NCBI GenBank assembly: GCA_050287965.1
Contig: JBNKCX010000024.1
Coordinates: 1-47,218, forward strand
DNA from: CBFDBF01 sp050287965
Lineage (GTDB): Bacteria > Pseudomonadota > Gammaproteobacteria > Chromatiales > Chromatiaceae
DNA length: 47,218 nucleotides
Direction of reading: 5' to 3'
Part shown: positions 10,369-17,907 of the stretch, piece by piece
Layout: each line of letters starts with the position of its first letter
Numbering within the stretch: the first letter of the stretch is position 1
The notes under the pieces: generated by a model
What the model was told of the DNA's origin: nothing
Databases searched by the model: none
Seen by the model: only the letters and a program-made list of their open reading frames with translations
Position numbers and translations under genes: made by a program

Positions 10369-10460
10369 TCTGCTGTTTTCCTACAGTCCCGCCCCAAGGA
10401 ATGCGGCCGGTATCCTTTCATGACATAGCCGGTCGTTCCTGTGACCGGGGGAACAGCAGA
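10369..10460 (-). other. Nested stem-loop in the atpE-atpF gap
   Basis: Between atpE and atpF a 9-bp outer stem (TCTGCTGTT at 10369-10377, AACAGCAGA at 10452-10460) encloses a 6-bp inner hairpin (CCGGTC at 10429-10434, GACCGG at 10443-10448). There is no T run, so it does not look like a simple terminator. A role in mRNA stability or partial attenuation, favouring the many-copy c subunit upstream, is inference. Confidence 0.45.
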
Positions 10461-10476
10461 TCTGCCGTTATGCCTT

Positions 10477-10719
10477 TTATCCGCCGGCAACAGCGAAAAG
10501 TACGTACATGGCCAGACCCACAGCGATCATGGGCACGGCGTCCACCAGGCCCATGACGATGAAGAACTGGGTACGCAGGACAGGGATAAGTTCCGGCTGA
10601 CGCGCGGCGCCTTCGATAAATCGGCCTCCGAGGTTGCCAATACCGATGGCAGCCCCGAGAGCACCCATGCCCATCATAATAGCGCCGGCAAGGTACAGCA
10701 GTGCGTGTGCGTTATCCAT
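10477..10719 (-). CDS. atpE: F1Fo ATP synthase subunit c
   Basis: Subunit c forms the rotating membrane ring. The 80-residue proteolipid has two hydrophobic helices joined by the polar loop GRFIEGAARQPEL. The ion-carrying carboxylate is Asp60 in GLVDAVPMIAVG. The residues typical of sodium-type rings are not seen, so it is a proton-type ring. GGGAG sits just upstream of the ATG. Confidence 0.97.
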   Translation of the reverse strand: MDNAHALLYLAGAIMMGMGALGAAIGIGNLGGRFIEGAARQPELIPVLRTQFFIVMGLVDAVPMIAVGLAMYVLFAVAGG

Positions 10720-10755
10720 TGTGGTCTCCCGTAGAGTGATGCGTTAAATAAAAAA

Positions 10756-11640
10756 TCAGTGGTCAGTGTGTTCGCGATGGGCCATATCCATATACACCAC
10801 CGTGAGCACCATGAAGATAAAGGCCTGGAGGGTAATAATCAGGATATGGAAGATCGCCCAGCCGAGCTGCAGCACGCCGCCGAACAGACCCAGGGCCCAA
10901 CCGGCGTTATACAGCAAAGCGATCAGGATAAAGATCATTTCCCCGGCATACATGTTGCCGAAGAGTCGCAATGCCAGTGACACCGGCTTGGCGAGCAGGC
11001 TGACGAATTCCAGGATGAAATTGATCGGCACGAAAAACGCCTGCAGCACTATATTTTTGGAGTGAAACGGGTGCAGGGTCAGTTCCCCGGTAAAGCCCCC
11101 GATCCCCTTGACCTTGAGACCGTAGTAGATCATCAGGATAAAAACACCGATAGCCATGCCGAAGGTGCCGTTGGGATCGGTGGAGGGCACGACCTTCTGG
11201 AAATGCAGCAGGTGCAGTCCGTAATCGTTATATCCCAATACATAGGGAATCAGGTCCACCGGCACCAGGTCCATGAAATTCTGCAAGAAGACCCAGACGA
11301 ACACGGTCAGCGCCAGGGGTGCCACCACCGGGTTTCTGCCGTAGAAGGTGCTGGATACATTGCTGTTGATAAACTCGACAACGATTTCGATGAAATTCTG
11401 CAAACGGCCGGGGATGCCGGAGGTCGCCGTTTTCGCCACCTTGCGGAACAGCCATATAAATAGAATGCCCAGGGTTATGGACCAGAACATGGTATCCACG
11501 TGAACGGCCCAGAACCCCATGGCCTTGGCCTCTTCCGCATTGTGGGCCATGCCCCAGGTGCCGTCCGGAAACCTACCGAACGTGAGGTTGGTCAGGTGAT
11601 GCTTGATATATTCGCTTGCGGTTACCGCGTTACCGGACAT
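10756..11640 (-). CDS. atpB: F1Fo ATP synthase subunit a
   Basis: Subunit a provides the proton half-channels against the c ring. The 294-residue membrane protein has several hydrophobic helices and the essential arginine at about position 225 in SLALRLFGNMYAGE. The C-terminal helices (LQAFIFMVLTVVYM) are typical. Gene order atpI-atpB-atpE-atpF is standard. Confidence 0.96.
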   Translation of the reverse strand: MSGNAVTASEYIKHHLTNLTFGRFPDGTWGMAHNAEEAKAMGFWAVHVDTMFWSITLGILFIWLFRKVAKTATSGIPGRLQNFIEIVVEFINSNVSSTFYGRNPVVAPLALTVFVWVFLQNFMDLVPVDLIPYVLGYNDYGLHLLHFQKVVPSTDPNGTFGMAIGVFILMIYYGLKVKGIGGFTGELTLHPFHSKNIVLQAFFVPINFILEFVSLLAKPVSLALRLFGNMYAGEMIFILIALLYNAGWALGLFGGVLQLGWAIFHILIITLQAFIFMVLTVVYMDMAHREHTDH

Positions 11641-11662
11641 TGCTCTCTACCCCGGACCGGGA

Positions 11663-12031
11663 TCATTCAATAAAAAGGTATGCATACAAATACGGCACCA
11701 TTTGTGCCGCCAGATACACACCGAACAGGGCTATCGGATTTAATGGTGCTACAAATACGGCGACAAGTCCGAACAACAGGGCTGTCAGCAGAATCTTCTG
11801 GATTTCTGCACTGTAGAACCGCGTGAGAACCTGGCCCGGCTGCTGTGCCCGGTAGGGGACAAAAACCTTGCTCGCGACCAGCCAACTGGTCAGGGTCGCG
11901 ATGCCGCCCCCGAGCAGGGCTGACAGGGCGAGATGTCCTCCAAACGGCGACAGCAGAAGAGAAATGGAGAGCGTGGCCAAAAGCTGCGCCAGTATCATCT
12001 GCATAGCACCGATTCTACTGGACAGGAACAC
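11663..12031 (-). CDS. atpI: ATP synthase accessory protein I
   Basis: AtpI is a small membrane protein that helps c-ring assembly. The chosen GTG at 12031 has GGAGG exactly seven bases upstream and gives 122 residues with four hydrophobic segments, the usual AtpI size. The frame is open back to an ATG at 12109, but that adds 26 residues, overlaps the predicted promoter -35 element and lacks a good ribosome site. Sequence conservation in this family is low, so the call relies on membrane topology and its place as first gene of the atp operon. Confidence 0.8.
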   Translation of the reverse strand: MFLSSRIGAMQMILAQLLATLSISLLLSPFGGHLALSALLGGGIATLTSWLVASKVFVPYRAQQPGQVLTRFYSAEIQKILLTALLFGLVAVFVAPLNPIALFGVYLAAQMVPYLYAYLFIE

Positions 12032-12080
12032 TCCAAAACCTCCGAAAATATAGGTGATAACGCCATTAAAAACGGCGCAG

Positions 12081-12109
12081 AGTGTACTACCTATGGGGTA
12101 TAAGATCAA
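12081..12109 (-). promoter_or_regulatory. Candidate promoter of the ATP synthase operon
   Basis: On the minus strand TTGATC (12104-12109) and TACACT (12081-12086) are 17 bp apart, a good sigma-70 match, about 50 bp upstream of the GTG start of atpI. No other promoter is apparent between parB and atpB. Confidence 0.5.
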
Positions 12110-12151
12110 ACGATGGGTGAATAAAATTTATAGTAATTAATTAAATAATCA

Positions 12152-13036
12152 CTATTGGATATGATCTAAAATACCTTCCAGCTCATCGGTGGTGTTGTAC
12201 TGGATCACCAGTTTGCCTTTACCGCCCGAACCCTGCTGAATCTCCACCCTGGCACCCAGTTTTTCCGAGAGTTCATCCTGCAGCCGGAGCACGTTGGGAT
12301 CCTTTTTCCTAACGGGCTTTTTCGCCGCGGAAGCCGGCTCCTCGGCATTCTGAATCCGGCGCACCAACCGCTCTGTTTCGCGCACCGATAGACCCCGGCT
12401 GACCACCTGCCGCGCCGCCTCACTCTGCTGCACGCCGTTCAGACCGAGAAGGGCGCGAGCATGGCCCATTTCGAGACGCCGCTCATCCAGGTATTTTTTG
12501 ACATCCACGTTCAGATCCAGCAACCGCAGCAGGTTGGTCACCGTGGTACGGGATTTCCCCACCGCCTGGGCGATCTCCTGATGGGTCAACTCAAATTCGT
12601 TTAGCAGGCGGTGCAGAGCATTGGCCTCCTCCAGGGGATTGAGATCATCGCGCTGGATGTTCTCGATCAGGGCCATGGCCATGGCGGTCTGGTCCGGCAC
12701 GTCGCGGATAACGGTCGGGATCTCGTCCAGCCCCGCCAGCTGGGCCGCACGCCAGCGCCGCTCGCCGGCGATAATCTCATAGCGCCCCTTTTCCACCGGC
12801 CGTACCACGATGGGTTGCACAACCCCCTGGGCCGCGATGGAGTCCGCCAGCTCCTGAAGGCTCTCGGGATTGAAGTCGCGCCGCGGCTGATAACGGCCGC
12901 GCTGAATAATATCCACCGGCAGCGTAGCAAACCCGGTGCCTTTTTCCCCGGCCCCGGTTGCCACCTCTTCCGCATGAGAGGCGCTTCCCAGAAGCGCGTC
13001 GAGTCCGCGTCCAAGACCTCGTTTCTTAGCTGCCAT
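12152..13036 (-). CDS. parB: Chromosome partitioning protein ParB
   Basis: ParB binds parS sites, spreads on DNA and works with ParA to segregate the origin. The 294-residue protein starts with the conserved MAAKKRGLGRGLDALLG, has the CTP-binding and spreading boxes (QPIVVRP and GERRWRAAQLAG), a helix-turn-helix (THQEIAQAVGKSRTTVTNLLRLL), a lysine-rich linker and a C-terminal dimerisation domain. It lies 57 bp after parA. Two perfect parS sites are present within recF in this window. Confidence 0.97.
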   Translation of the reverse strand: MAAKKRGLGRGLDALLGSASHAEEVATGAGEKGTGFATLPVDIIQRGRYQPRRDFNPESLQELADSIAAQGVVQPIVVRPVEKGRYEIIAGERRWRAAQLAGLDEIPTVIRDVPDQTAMAMALIENIQRDDLNPLEEANALHRLLNEFELTHQEIAQAVGKSRTTVTNLLRLLDLNVDVKKYLDERRLEMGHARALLGLNGVQQSEAARQVVSRGLSVRETERLVRRIQNAEEPASAAKKPVRKKDPNVLRLQDELSEKLGARVEIQQGSGGKGKLVIQYNTTDELEGILDHIQ

Positions 13037-13093
13037 CTGTCAGTCCCGAATCAGTAAAATGGAAATGGATTAATGCACCGCGCCGCGGAAATC

Positions 13094-13879
13094 TCAGGCC
13101 GGTATGCTCTCACGGTTTTCGTTGCGGCGCAGAAACTCCCCGGCCAGCGCCAGGTAGGAAAAGGCGCCACGGGAAGACTTATCATACAACAACACCGGTA
13201 CCCCATAGCTCGGGGCCTCCGCCAGCCGCACATTCCGGGGTATGACGGAGCGGTACACCAGATCCTTGAAATGGGTCATCAGCTGTGCCGATACATCGTT
13301 GGCCAGGTTGTTCCGGGGGTCGTACATGGTTCGAACGATGCCTTCGATCTTCAAATCGGCGTTACGGCTACTCTGGATCTTACGCACCGTATCCATCAAA
13401 GCGGTGAGACCCTCCAGGGCAAAATACTCGCATTGCAGGGGAATCAGGACGCCGTCGGAGGCTACCAGGGCGTTTACCGTCAGCATATTCAGCGACGGCG
13501 GACAATCGATAAAGATGTAATCGTAGCCCTCTTTCGCCGCGGCCAGCGCCAGGCTCAGACGCTTCTCCTTCAGGGTGGCGTTCATCAAGCCCACTTCAGC
13601 AGCGGTGAGATCGGAGTTCGACGGCAGGACATCGAACCCTACGCCGTCGTGCCGTACCACCGCCTCCTTGATGGACGCCTCTCCCAGGAGCACGTCACAA
13701 CTGGAGGTCTCCAGGGCATATTTATCCACACCGCTGCCCATGGTGGCGTTACCCTGCGGATCCAGGTCCACCAACAGCACCTTTTTGCCCTTTGAGGCGA
13801 TGGCGGCTGAGAGATTAACCGCGGTGGTGGTTTTTCCCACCCCGCCTTTCTGGTTAGCGATAGCGACGACTCGACCCAT
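13094..13879 (-). CDS. parA: Chromosome partitioning ATPase ParA
   Basis: ParA is a deviant-Walker ATPase that forms DNA-bound gradients to move ParB-parS complexes. The ATG at 13879 gives MGRVVAIANQKGGVGKTTTAVNL, where the family always starts; an upstream in-frame ATG at 13924 would add 15 unlikely residues. Also visible are VDLDPQGNATMGSG and FIDCPPSLNMLTVNAL. At 261 residues it has the size of chromosomal ParA proteins. Confidence 0.97.
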   Translation of the reverse strand: MGRVVAIANQKGGVGKTTTAVNLSAAIASKGKKVLLVDLDPQGNATMGSGVDKYALETSSCDVLLGEASIKEAVVRHDGVGFDVLPSNSDLTAAEVGLMNATLKEKRLSLALAAAKEGYDYIFIDCPPSLNMLTVNALVASDGVLIPLQCEYFALEGLTALMDTVRKIQSSRNADLKIEGIVRTMYDPRNNLANDVSAQLMTHFKDLVYRSVIPRNVRLAEAPSYGVPVLLYDKSSRGAFSYLALAGEFLRRNENRESIPA

Positions 13880-13980
13880 GGGTTGGCTTTCCGAATTAAT
13901 CAGACGTCGTGCCGAAGCCGGCACAGAAGAGCGAGAATATCAGAAAGCGGGCCGGGATGGGTATCCGGTTACTCACGATT

Positions 13981-14020
13981 GAACCCATCCTAAAGATTCG
14001 TGCGGATCTTTGAGATAGGT
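13981..14020 (-). other. Interrupted stem-loop before parA
   Basis: Between the Zn-ribbon gene and parA, GAACC and GGTTC form outer arms, and AAAGAT and ATCTTT form inner arms around TCGTGCGG. There is no T run on either side. It may be a weak terminator or processing site between the two genes. Confidence 0.3.
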
Positions 14021-14021
14021 T

Positions 14022-14321
14022 CTAGATCTTGAACAGGTCCTCCGCCGCCTTCAGCAGATCCTCTTGGGATGCGGATTCCCCTTTTGTACCGGCCTCTGCC
14101 GAGGGTTCAAAGAAGTCACAGAAATTGGCCCGTTCCTTGTCCATCACCGGTTCGGCCGTCGGCTCCTCGCAATCATTGGGCCGCCCGGGGGCGAACCAGC
14201 GACAGTTTCGACAGACACGGGCGGCCTTGCCGCACTGCAGGCAGTTGGTTTCGCGCCCATAGGCATTCACCGCAAGCCCGGTACCGCAACTCCAGCACCT
14301 GCCGATAATCTCCGATCCCAT
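14022..14321 (-). CDS. Small zinc-ribbon protein of unknown function
   Basis: The 99-residue cytoplasmic protein has cysteine pairs CWSCG (about 9-12), CLQCG (about 28-31) and CRNC (about 37-40), then further cysteines in NDCEEP and NFCDFF, which suggests one or two zinc-binding knuckles. The core PEPVMDKERANFCDFF resembles a conserved uncharacterised proteobacterial family that I know only as a recurring hypothetical protein. The C-terminal third is low-complexity and acidic, followed by a helix. No function is assigned. Confidence 0.75.
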   Translation of the reverse strand: MGSEIIGRCWSCGTGLAVNAYGRETNCLQCGKAARVCRNCRWFAPGRPNDCEEPTAEPVMDKERANFCDFFEPSAEAGTKGESASQEDLLKAAEDLFKI

Positions 14322-14424
14322 GCGCCGACCTCCGTCTACCGGTGTGTCTGTTTCCGGACAACCTCCAGGCGAAGTTTACTATCAAACAGCGAAGATCGGG
14401 AGATCGCGGTCGGGTCAGGACTTA

Positions 14425-14910
14425 TCAGGGCCTGATCTCGATCGGTGTTCCCGCCTTAACCGCACTCCAGATCTCGTCCATATCACCGTTTTGCACCGCA
14501 ATGCAGCCGTTGGTCCAGTTAAAAAACTGCGAGATGAAACCGGCCCAGCCATAGCCGTTGGGTTGGCCGTGAATCATGATGTCGCCGCCGGGATGCCAGC
14601 CCTTTGCACGGGCCGCCGCCCGGTCCTGCTTGTTCGGGTAGGAGATATGGATCGATTTGTAATAAGAACTGTAGGGGTTTTTATAATCAAGGATGTAACG
14701 CCCCTCCGGGGTGCGCTCATCCCCCATCCTCTGTTTATGTCCCTGCGGATTTTCCCCCAACGCAATCCGGTAACTGCGATAACGTTTGTTGTTTTTTACC
14801 AGATACAGCCGCATTTCCGATTTGATCACCAACACCTCATCCGCCATTGGCAGCGGATAGGCCCATACCAGAACAGGAAGCAGCAGCAGTAGCAGAAAGA
14901 TTCTTTTCAT
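14425..14910 (-). CDS. L,D-transpeptidase family protein (YkuD domain)
   Basis: YkuD-domain enzymes cross-link peptidoglycan or attach proteins to it in the periplasm. The 161-residue protein has a signal peptide (MKRIFLLLLLLPVLVWA). Its catalytic signature is HGQPNGYG, with His at 114, and NWTNGCIAV, with the nucleophile Cys at 136, followed by a conserved acidic segment. The pattern DERTPEGRYILDYKNP is also typical. It consists of little more than the catalytic domain, with no LysM or peptidoglycan-binding module. The precise substrate cannot be told. Confidence 0.9.
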   Translation of the reverse strand: MKRIFLLLLLLPVLVWAYPLPMADEVLVIKSEMRLYLVKNNKRYRSYRIALGENPQGHKQRMGDERTPEGRYILDYKNPYSSYYKSIHISYPNKQDRAAARAKGWHPGGDIMIHGQPNGYGWAGFISQFFNWTNGCIAVQNGDMDEIWSAVKAGTPIEIRP

Positions 14911-15053
14911 CCGAGCATAAGAAATTACCAGATACCCGCTAAAGGATAATCTTAATGGAAACGCCTGTCAGCCGTTAGCCGTCGGCGCCCGTCTTCGAAT
15001 GAAAGGCGCTCTTCGTCTTTTTCCACCTCCCACTTCTTACTTCGAACCTTGTT

Positions 15054-15093
15054 AATAAAAAAGTGAGGGCCCGTATTGCTACGGGCTCTCACT
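15054..15093 (-). terminator. Intrinsic terminator after fccB
   Basis: A 14-bp stem with one wobble position (AGTGAGGGCCCGTA-TTGC-TACGGGCTCTCACT on the plus strand) is followed on the minus strand by a run of T residues. It lies 50 bp beyond the fccB stop, so it terminates the sulfide dehydrogenase transcript. Confidence 0.88.
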
Positions 15094-15142
15094 GGCAACG
15101 ACATCAATGGGCGTAGACACAGGCCGCCCTATCCGTCGGAGG

Positions 15143-16417
15143 CTATAAGAACGAATCCTGGAACAGATTATCCGCCCAGGCCTGCATCTCGCGATAGGAT
15201 TTCTGACTCCAGTTCCCCGCTTCGCCGATATGACGCAGCTTCATGGCACCGCTGTTGACGTCATAGTAGAAATTGGCGGTGAGCCACGACGCCTGATCAT
15301 AGGTGACCGGACTGTAGCAGGCGGAGTTGGTGGTCACGTTTTCAACGCGCTCCGCATCATGGGTCGGTAATCCCGAGAGGGAGCGGATAATCGCATCCGC
15401 GCAGATCTTCGCCTGCGCATTCGCCATATGTCCTGACTTCGGTTGACCGGTGCCCTGGGAATCACCGATTACATGCACGCCCTGGAATCCGGCTTCGGTG
15501 GATTCATAGGTTAACGGATCCACAGGCGCCCAGCGGCGATAGACATCGGTAAGTCCCGCATCGATGACCAGAGATGTGGCCTGCTGCTCGGGGATGATAT
15601 TAACCACGGTCCCGGTAAATTCGCCGATATTGGTATATACCGTTTTCGTGGCGGCATCCACCGATTCGACCGCCGCGTTGGGAACATAATCCAGGATGTT
15701 TCCGTACAGGGAGGAAAAGGCCCGTTGAAAGGTATCCCGCTCGGCCTGGATGTCGTTATTGGCATCCAGCACGATCACCCGCGGGTCATTCCCCGAGGTA
15801 TATCCTCTGCGCACGAGCAGATCCGCCACCAGACAGGCTCGCTCGTAAGGTCCCGGCGGACAGCGGTACGGCGATTTGGGTATGGTCATGACGAAGGTTG
15901 AGTTTTCGTTCATCGCCTTGATCTGCTGTGCCAGCAACGTGGTCTGATCGCCGGCGATCCAGGCATGCGGAGTGATGGCGTAATCGATCCCCGGCACATC
16001 CCGGAATCCGATACCGGTGGCGATGACCAACCGATCATAGTTGAGGGTGTCTCCCGACTGGAGGGTAACGCGTTGGGCGCCGTTATCGATATCGACCGCC
16101 TTGTCGGTAACGATGTTCACGCCGTATTTCACCGCCAGGTTGGAGTAGCCTAACTTAAGGTCGTTTATGGACATGCGGCTGTTCAGGACCAGGTTACTCA
16201 TAATGCACGAGGTATGTTGGGCGTTGGGATCGACCAGGGTTACATTGATGCTGTAACCGCTCCAACCACGAATGTACTTGGCTACCGTCGCACCGCCGAA
16301 ACCGCCGCCGATAACAACGACGTGTTGTCCGGTTGCAGCTTTAGCCATCGAGGGTGCGGATGCAATGGCTGCCGTGGCACCGACAGCCTTGAGGAAACTT
16401 CTGCGATTGATTTTCAT
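15143..16417 (-). CDS. fccB: Flavocytochrome c sulfide dehydrogenase, flavoprotein subunit
   Basis: FccB oxidises sulfide in the periplasm and passes electrons to a cytochrome c partner. The 424-residue precursor has a twin-arginine signal (RRSFLKAVG, about 5-13), fitting export of a folded flavoprotein. The FAD-binding GGGFGG is at 37-42. Cys71 in TSCIMSN matches the cysteine that binds FAD covalently in flavocytochrome c, and Cys186 and Cys367 match its redox-active cysteine pair. The C-terminal FCSD-type domain (QASWLTANFYYDVNSGAMK) is present. The cytochrome gene lies 80 bp upstream on the same strand. Identification rests on family knowledge of Allochromatium-type enzymes and is strong. 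Confidence 0.92.
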   Translation of the reverse strand: MKINRRSFLKAVGATAAIASAPSMAKAATGQHVVVIGGGFGGATVAKYIRGWSGYSINVTLVDPNAQHTSCIMSNLVLNSRMSINDLKLGYSNLAVKYGVNIVTDKAVDIDNGAQRVTLQSGDTLNYDRLVIATGIGFRDVPGIDYAITPHAWIAGDQTTLLAQQIKAMNENSTFVMTIPKSPYRCPPGPYERACLVADLLVRRGYTSGNDPRVIVLDANNDIQAERDTFQRAFSSLYGNILDYVPNAAVESVDAATKTVYTNIGEFTGTVVNIIPEQQATSLVIDAGLTDVYRRWAPVDPLTYESTEAGFQGVHVIGDSQGTGQPKSGHMANAQAKICADAIIRSLSGLPTHDAERVENVTTNSACYSPVTYDQASWLTANFYYDVNSGAMKLRHIGEAGNWSQKSYREMQAWADNLFQDSFL

Positions 16418-16497
16418 GGAAAATCCTCCGGAAAATTGTTTGAATCAGGTAAGAATCAGGTGCGTAACGAAACAGACAGATCGGTGTTTAGAACGCA

Positions 16498-16998
16498 TTA
16501 ATCGTCTCTTCGCCTTCTATCGCGGCTGCTTTCTCTCCCTTCCCTTTCAGATTTCCGATGTTTCTTTCTGGAATCTCCATCGTCATGCGACGGCTCATCA
16601 CTGCCGCTATCGCCGCTTCCGGTATCACCTGAACCTCCGGTATCGCCTGAACCTCCGGTATCGCCGGAGCCGCCGGTACCACCCCCACCGGCAACAACGC
16701 CGAAGTATTCGGCAATCCTCCTTATCTGATCCTCGGTATAGCCGAGGGCCTGATGTTCCATGATGTCGTTCGGCTGACCGTCCGACTGCATCTCCATCAG
16801 TTCTTCATAGATTTCGTTGTATCCCTCGTGCGCAAGGCTCTCCATATCACCGACGGCGTAACCGTCGGTTCCGTGACATTGAGCACACTGGGACGCCAGC
16901 ATCCTGTTGACGGTCATGTCTTCCGCGAACGCCGCGGTTGAAATGGCGATGCCGCAGGTTCCCAGCAACAGGCTTTTTATGAGCAAATCGATTCGCAT
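16498..16998 (-). CDS. fccA: Cytochrome c partner of sulfide dehydrogenase, with a repetitive charged tail
   Basis: The protein is a periplasmic monohaem cytochrome that would take electrons from FccB. The start at 16998 follows GGAGGAG and gives a signal peptide ending SAAFA-like near residue 25. The haem motif CAQCH is at 38-42 and the likely axial Met80 is in NDIMEHQ; the pattern ALGYTEDQIRRIAEYF is typical of the FccA/c4-like fold. After about residue 102 the haem domain ends and an unusual 60-residue tail follows: Gly-rich, then three GGSGDT repeats, an acidic stretch, and a strongly basic RKKHRK...RDRRRR end. An 18-bp DNA repeat underlies it. A longer open frame to 17175 has no signal peptide and is rejected. 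Confidence 0.85.
   Translation of the reverse strand: MRIDLLIKSLLLGTCGIAISTAAFAEDMTVNRMLASQCAQCHGTDGYAVGDMESLAHEGYNEIYEELMEMQSDGQPNDIMEHQALGYTEDQIRRIAEYFGVVAGGGGTGGSGDTGGSGDTGGSGDTGSGDSGSDEPSHDDGDSRKKHRKSEREGRESSRDRRRRDD
16618..16685 (-). repeat. 18-bp tandem repeat inside the cytochrome gene
   Basis: About three copies of an 18-bp unit (on the plus strand close to CCGGTATCGCCTGAACCT) encode the GGSGDT repeats of the cytochrome tail. The copies differ at single bases. Copy number could vary between strains. Confidence 0.8.
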
Positions 16999-17262
16999 CA
17001 TTCTCCTCCAAGGAAAGTTGTGCTTATTAATAAATTGACGACGACAGTATTTATAAAACGAGCGCGCTCCAATAATTAATCCCGTGGAATTGTCGGAAAT
17101 TGCCTGTAACGTGTTGTTTTGGTGAACCGCCTCACATAGCGGATCAAACTCGCGCACATTACGAATATCGCCCACATACGATGTGGTTATATGCGGTACG
17201 AAAAGAAGATGAAGAGTGTGTGACTGCGGGATAACCTAAGGCACCCGTCATTCCGGAAAAAA

Positions 17263-17907
17263 CTAAAGGGGTGTTACGATGACCGCGTGTCGCTCCGCGT
17301 CGGTAAAAGGAACCTTTAGTCTCTCTACAGCGACTTTCGCTCCCCCCTTTTCCAAAACAGCGATCTCATCCGCGGGAAGGGTGCCTTTCATCGCCAGAAG
17401 AATTCCTGACGCCGCGAGCAGGGGAAGGGTCAGGTGCACGAATTGCGGCAGGGAGGCGAAAGCTCGCGACACTATCACGTCAAAACGATCGACGGTATCG
17501 AACTGTTCCACGCGCGACTGCGCCACGGTTACATTTTCCAGACCCAGTTCTATTTTTGCCTGTTGAACAAAGCGTGTCTTTTTTCCGTTGGCATCAAGCA
17601 ACGTGAAGTTCGCGTCCGGTCTGGCGATGGCTAGGGGGATGCCCGGCAGACCCGGTCCGGTGCCGACATCCAGAATGCGGTTTCCCTTAAGCAGATGCAG
17701 AATGGAAAGGGAGTCCAGAAGCTGTCGCGGAACCATCTCTTCGGGATCCCGTACGGCGGTGAGATTGTAGGTGCCGTTCCATTTATTAAGGATTGCCAGG
17801 TAAGCCAGGAGTTTATCTTTTTGCCGGGCTGGCAGGTTAAGGTCCATTTCCTGCAAACCTTTTTCCAGCTGGATGTTCCAGAGGCCCTCTTTACCTCGAT
17901 CCTTCAT
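17263..17907 (-). CDS. rsmG: 16S rRNA (guanine527-N7)-methyltransferase
   Basis: RsmG (GidB) methylates G527 of 16S rRNA using S-adenosylmethionine. The 214-residue protein shows the SAM-binding loop ILDVGTGPGLPGIPLAI, the segment NLTAVRDPEEM and VSRAFASLPQFV. The start codon overlaps the mnmG stop as ATGA (17904-17907), so translation is coupled. In many gammaproteobacteria parA follows directly; here a sulfide dehydrogenase block intervenes. Confidence 0.96.
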   Translation of the reverse strand: MKDRGKEGLWNIQLEKGLQEMDLNLPARQKDKLLAYLAILNKWNGTYNLTAVRDPEEMVPRQLLDSLSILHLLKGNRILDVGTGPGLPGIPLAIARPDANFTLLDANGKKTRFVQQAKIELGLENVTVAQSRVEQFDTVDRFDVIVSRAFASLPQFVHLTLPLLAASGILLAMKGTLPADEIAVLEKGGAKVAVERLKVPFTDAERHAVIVTPL

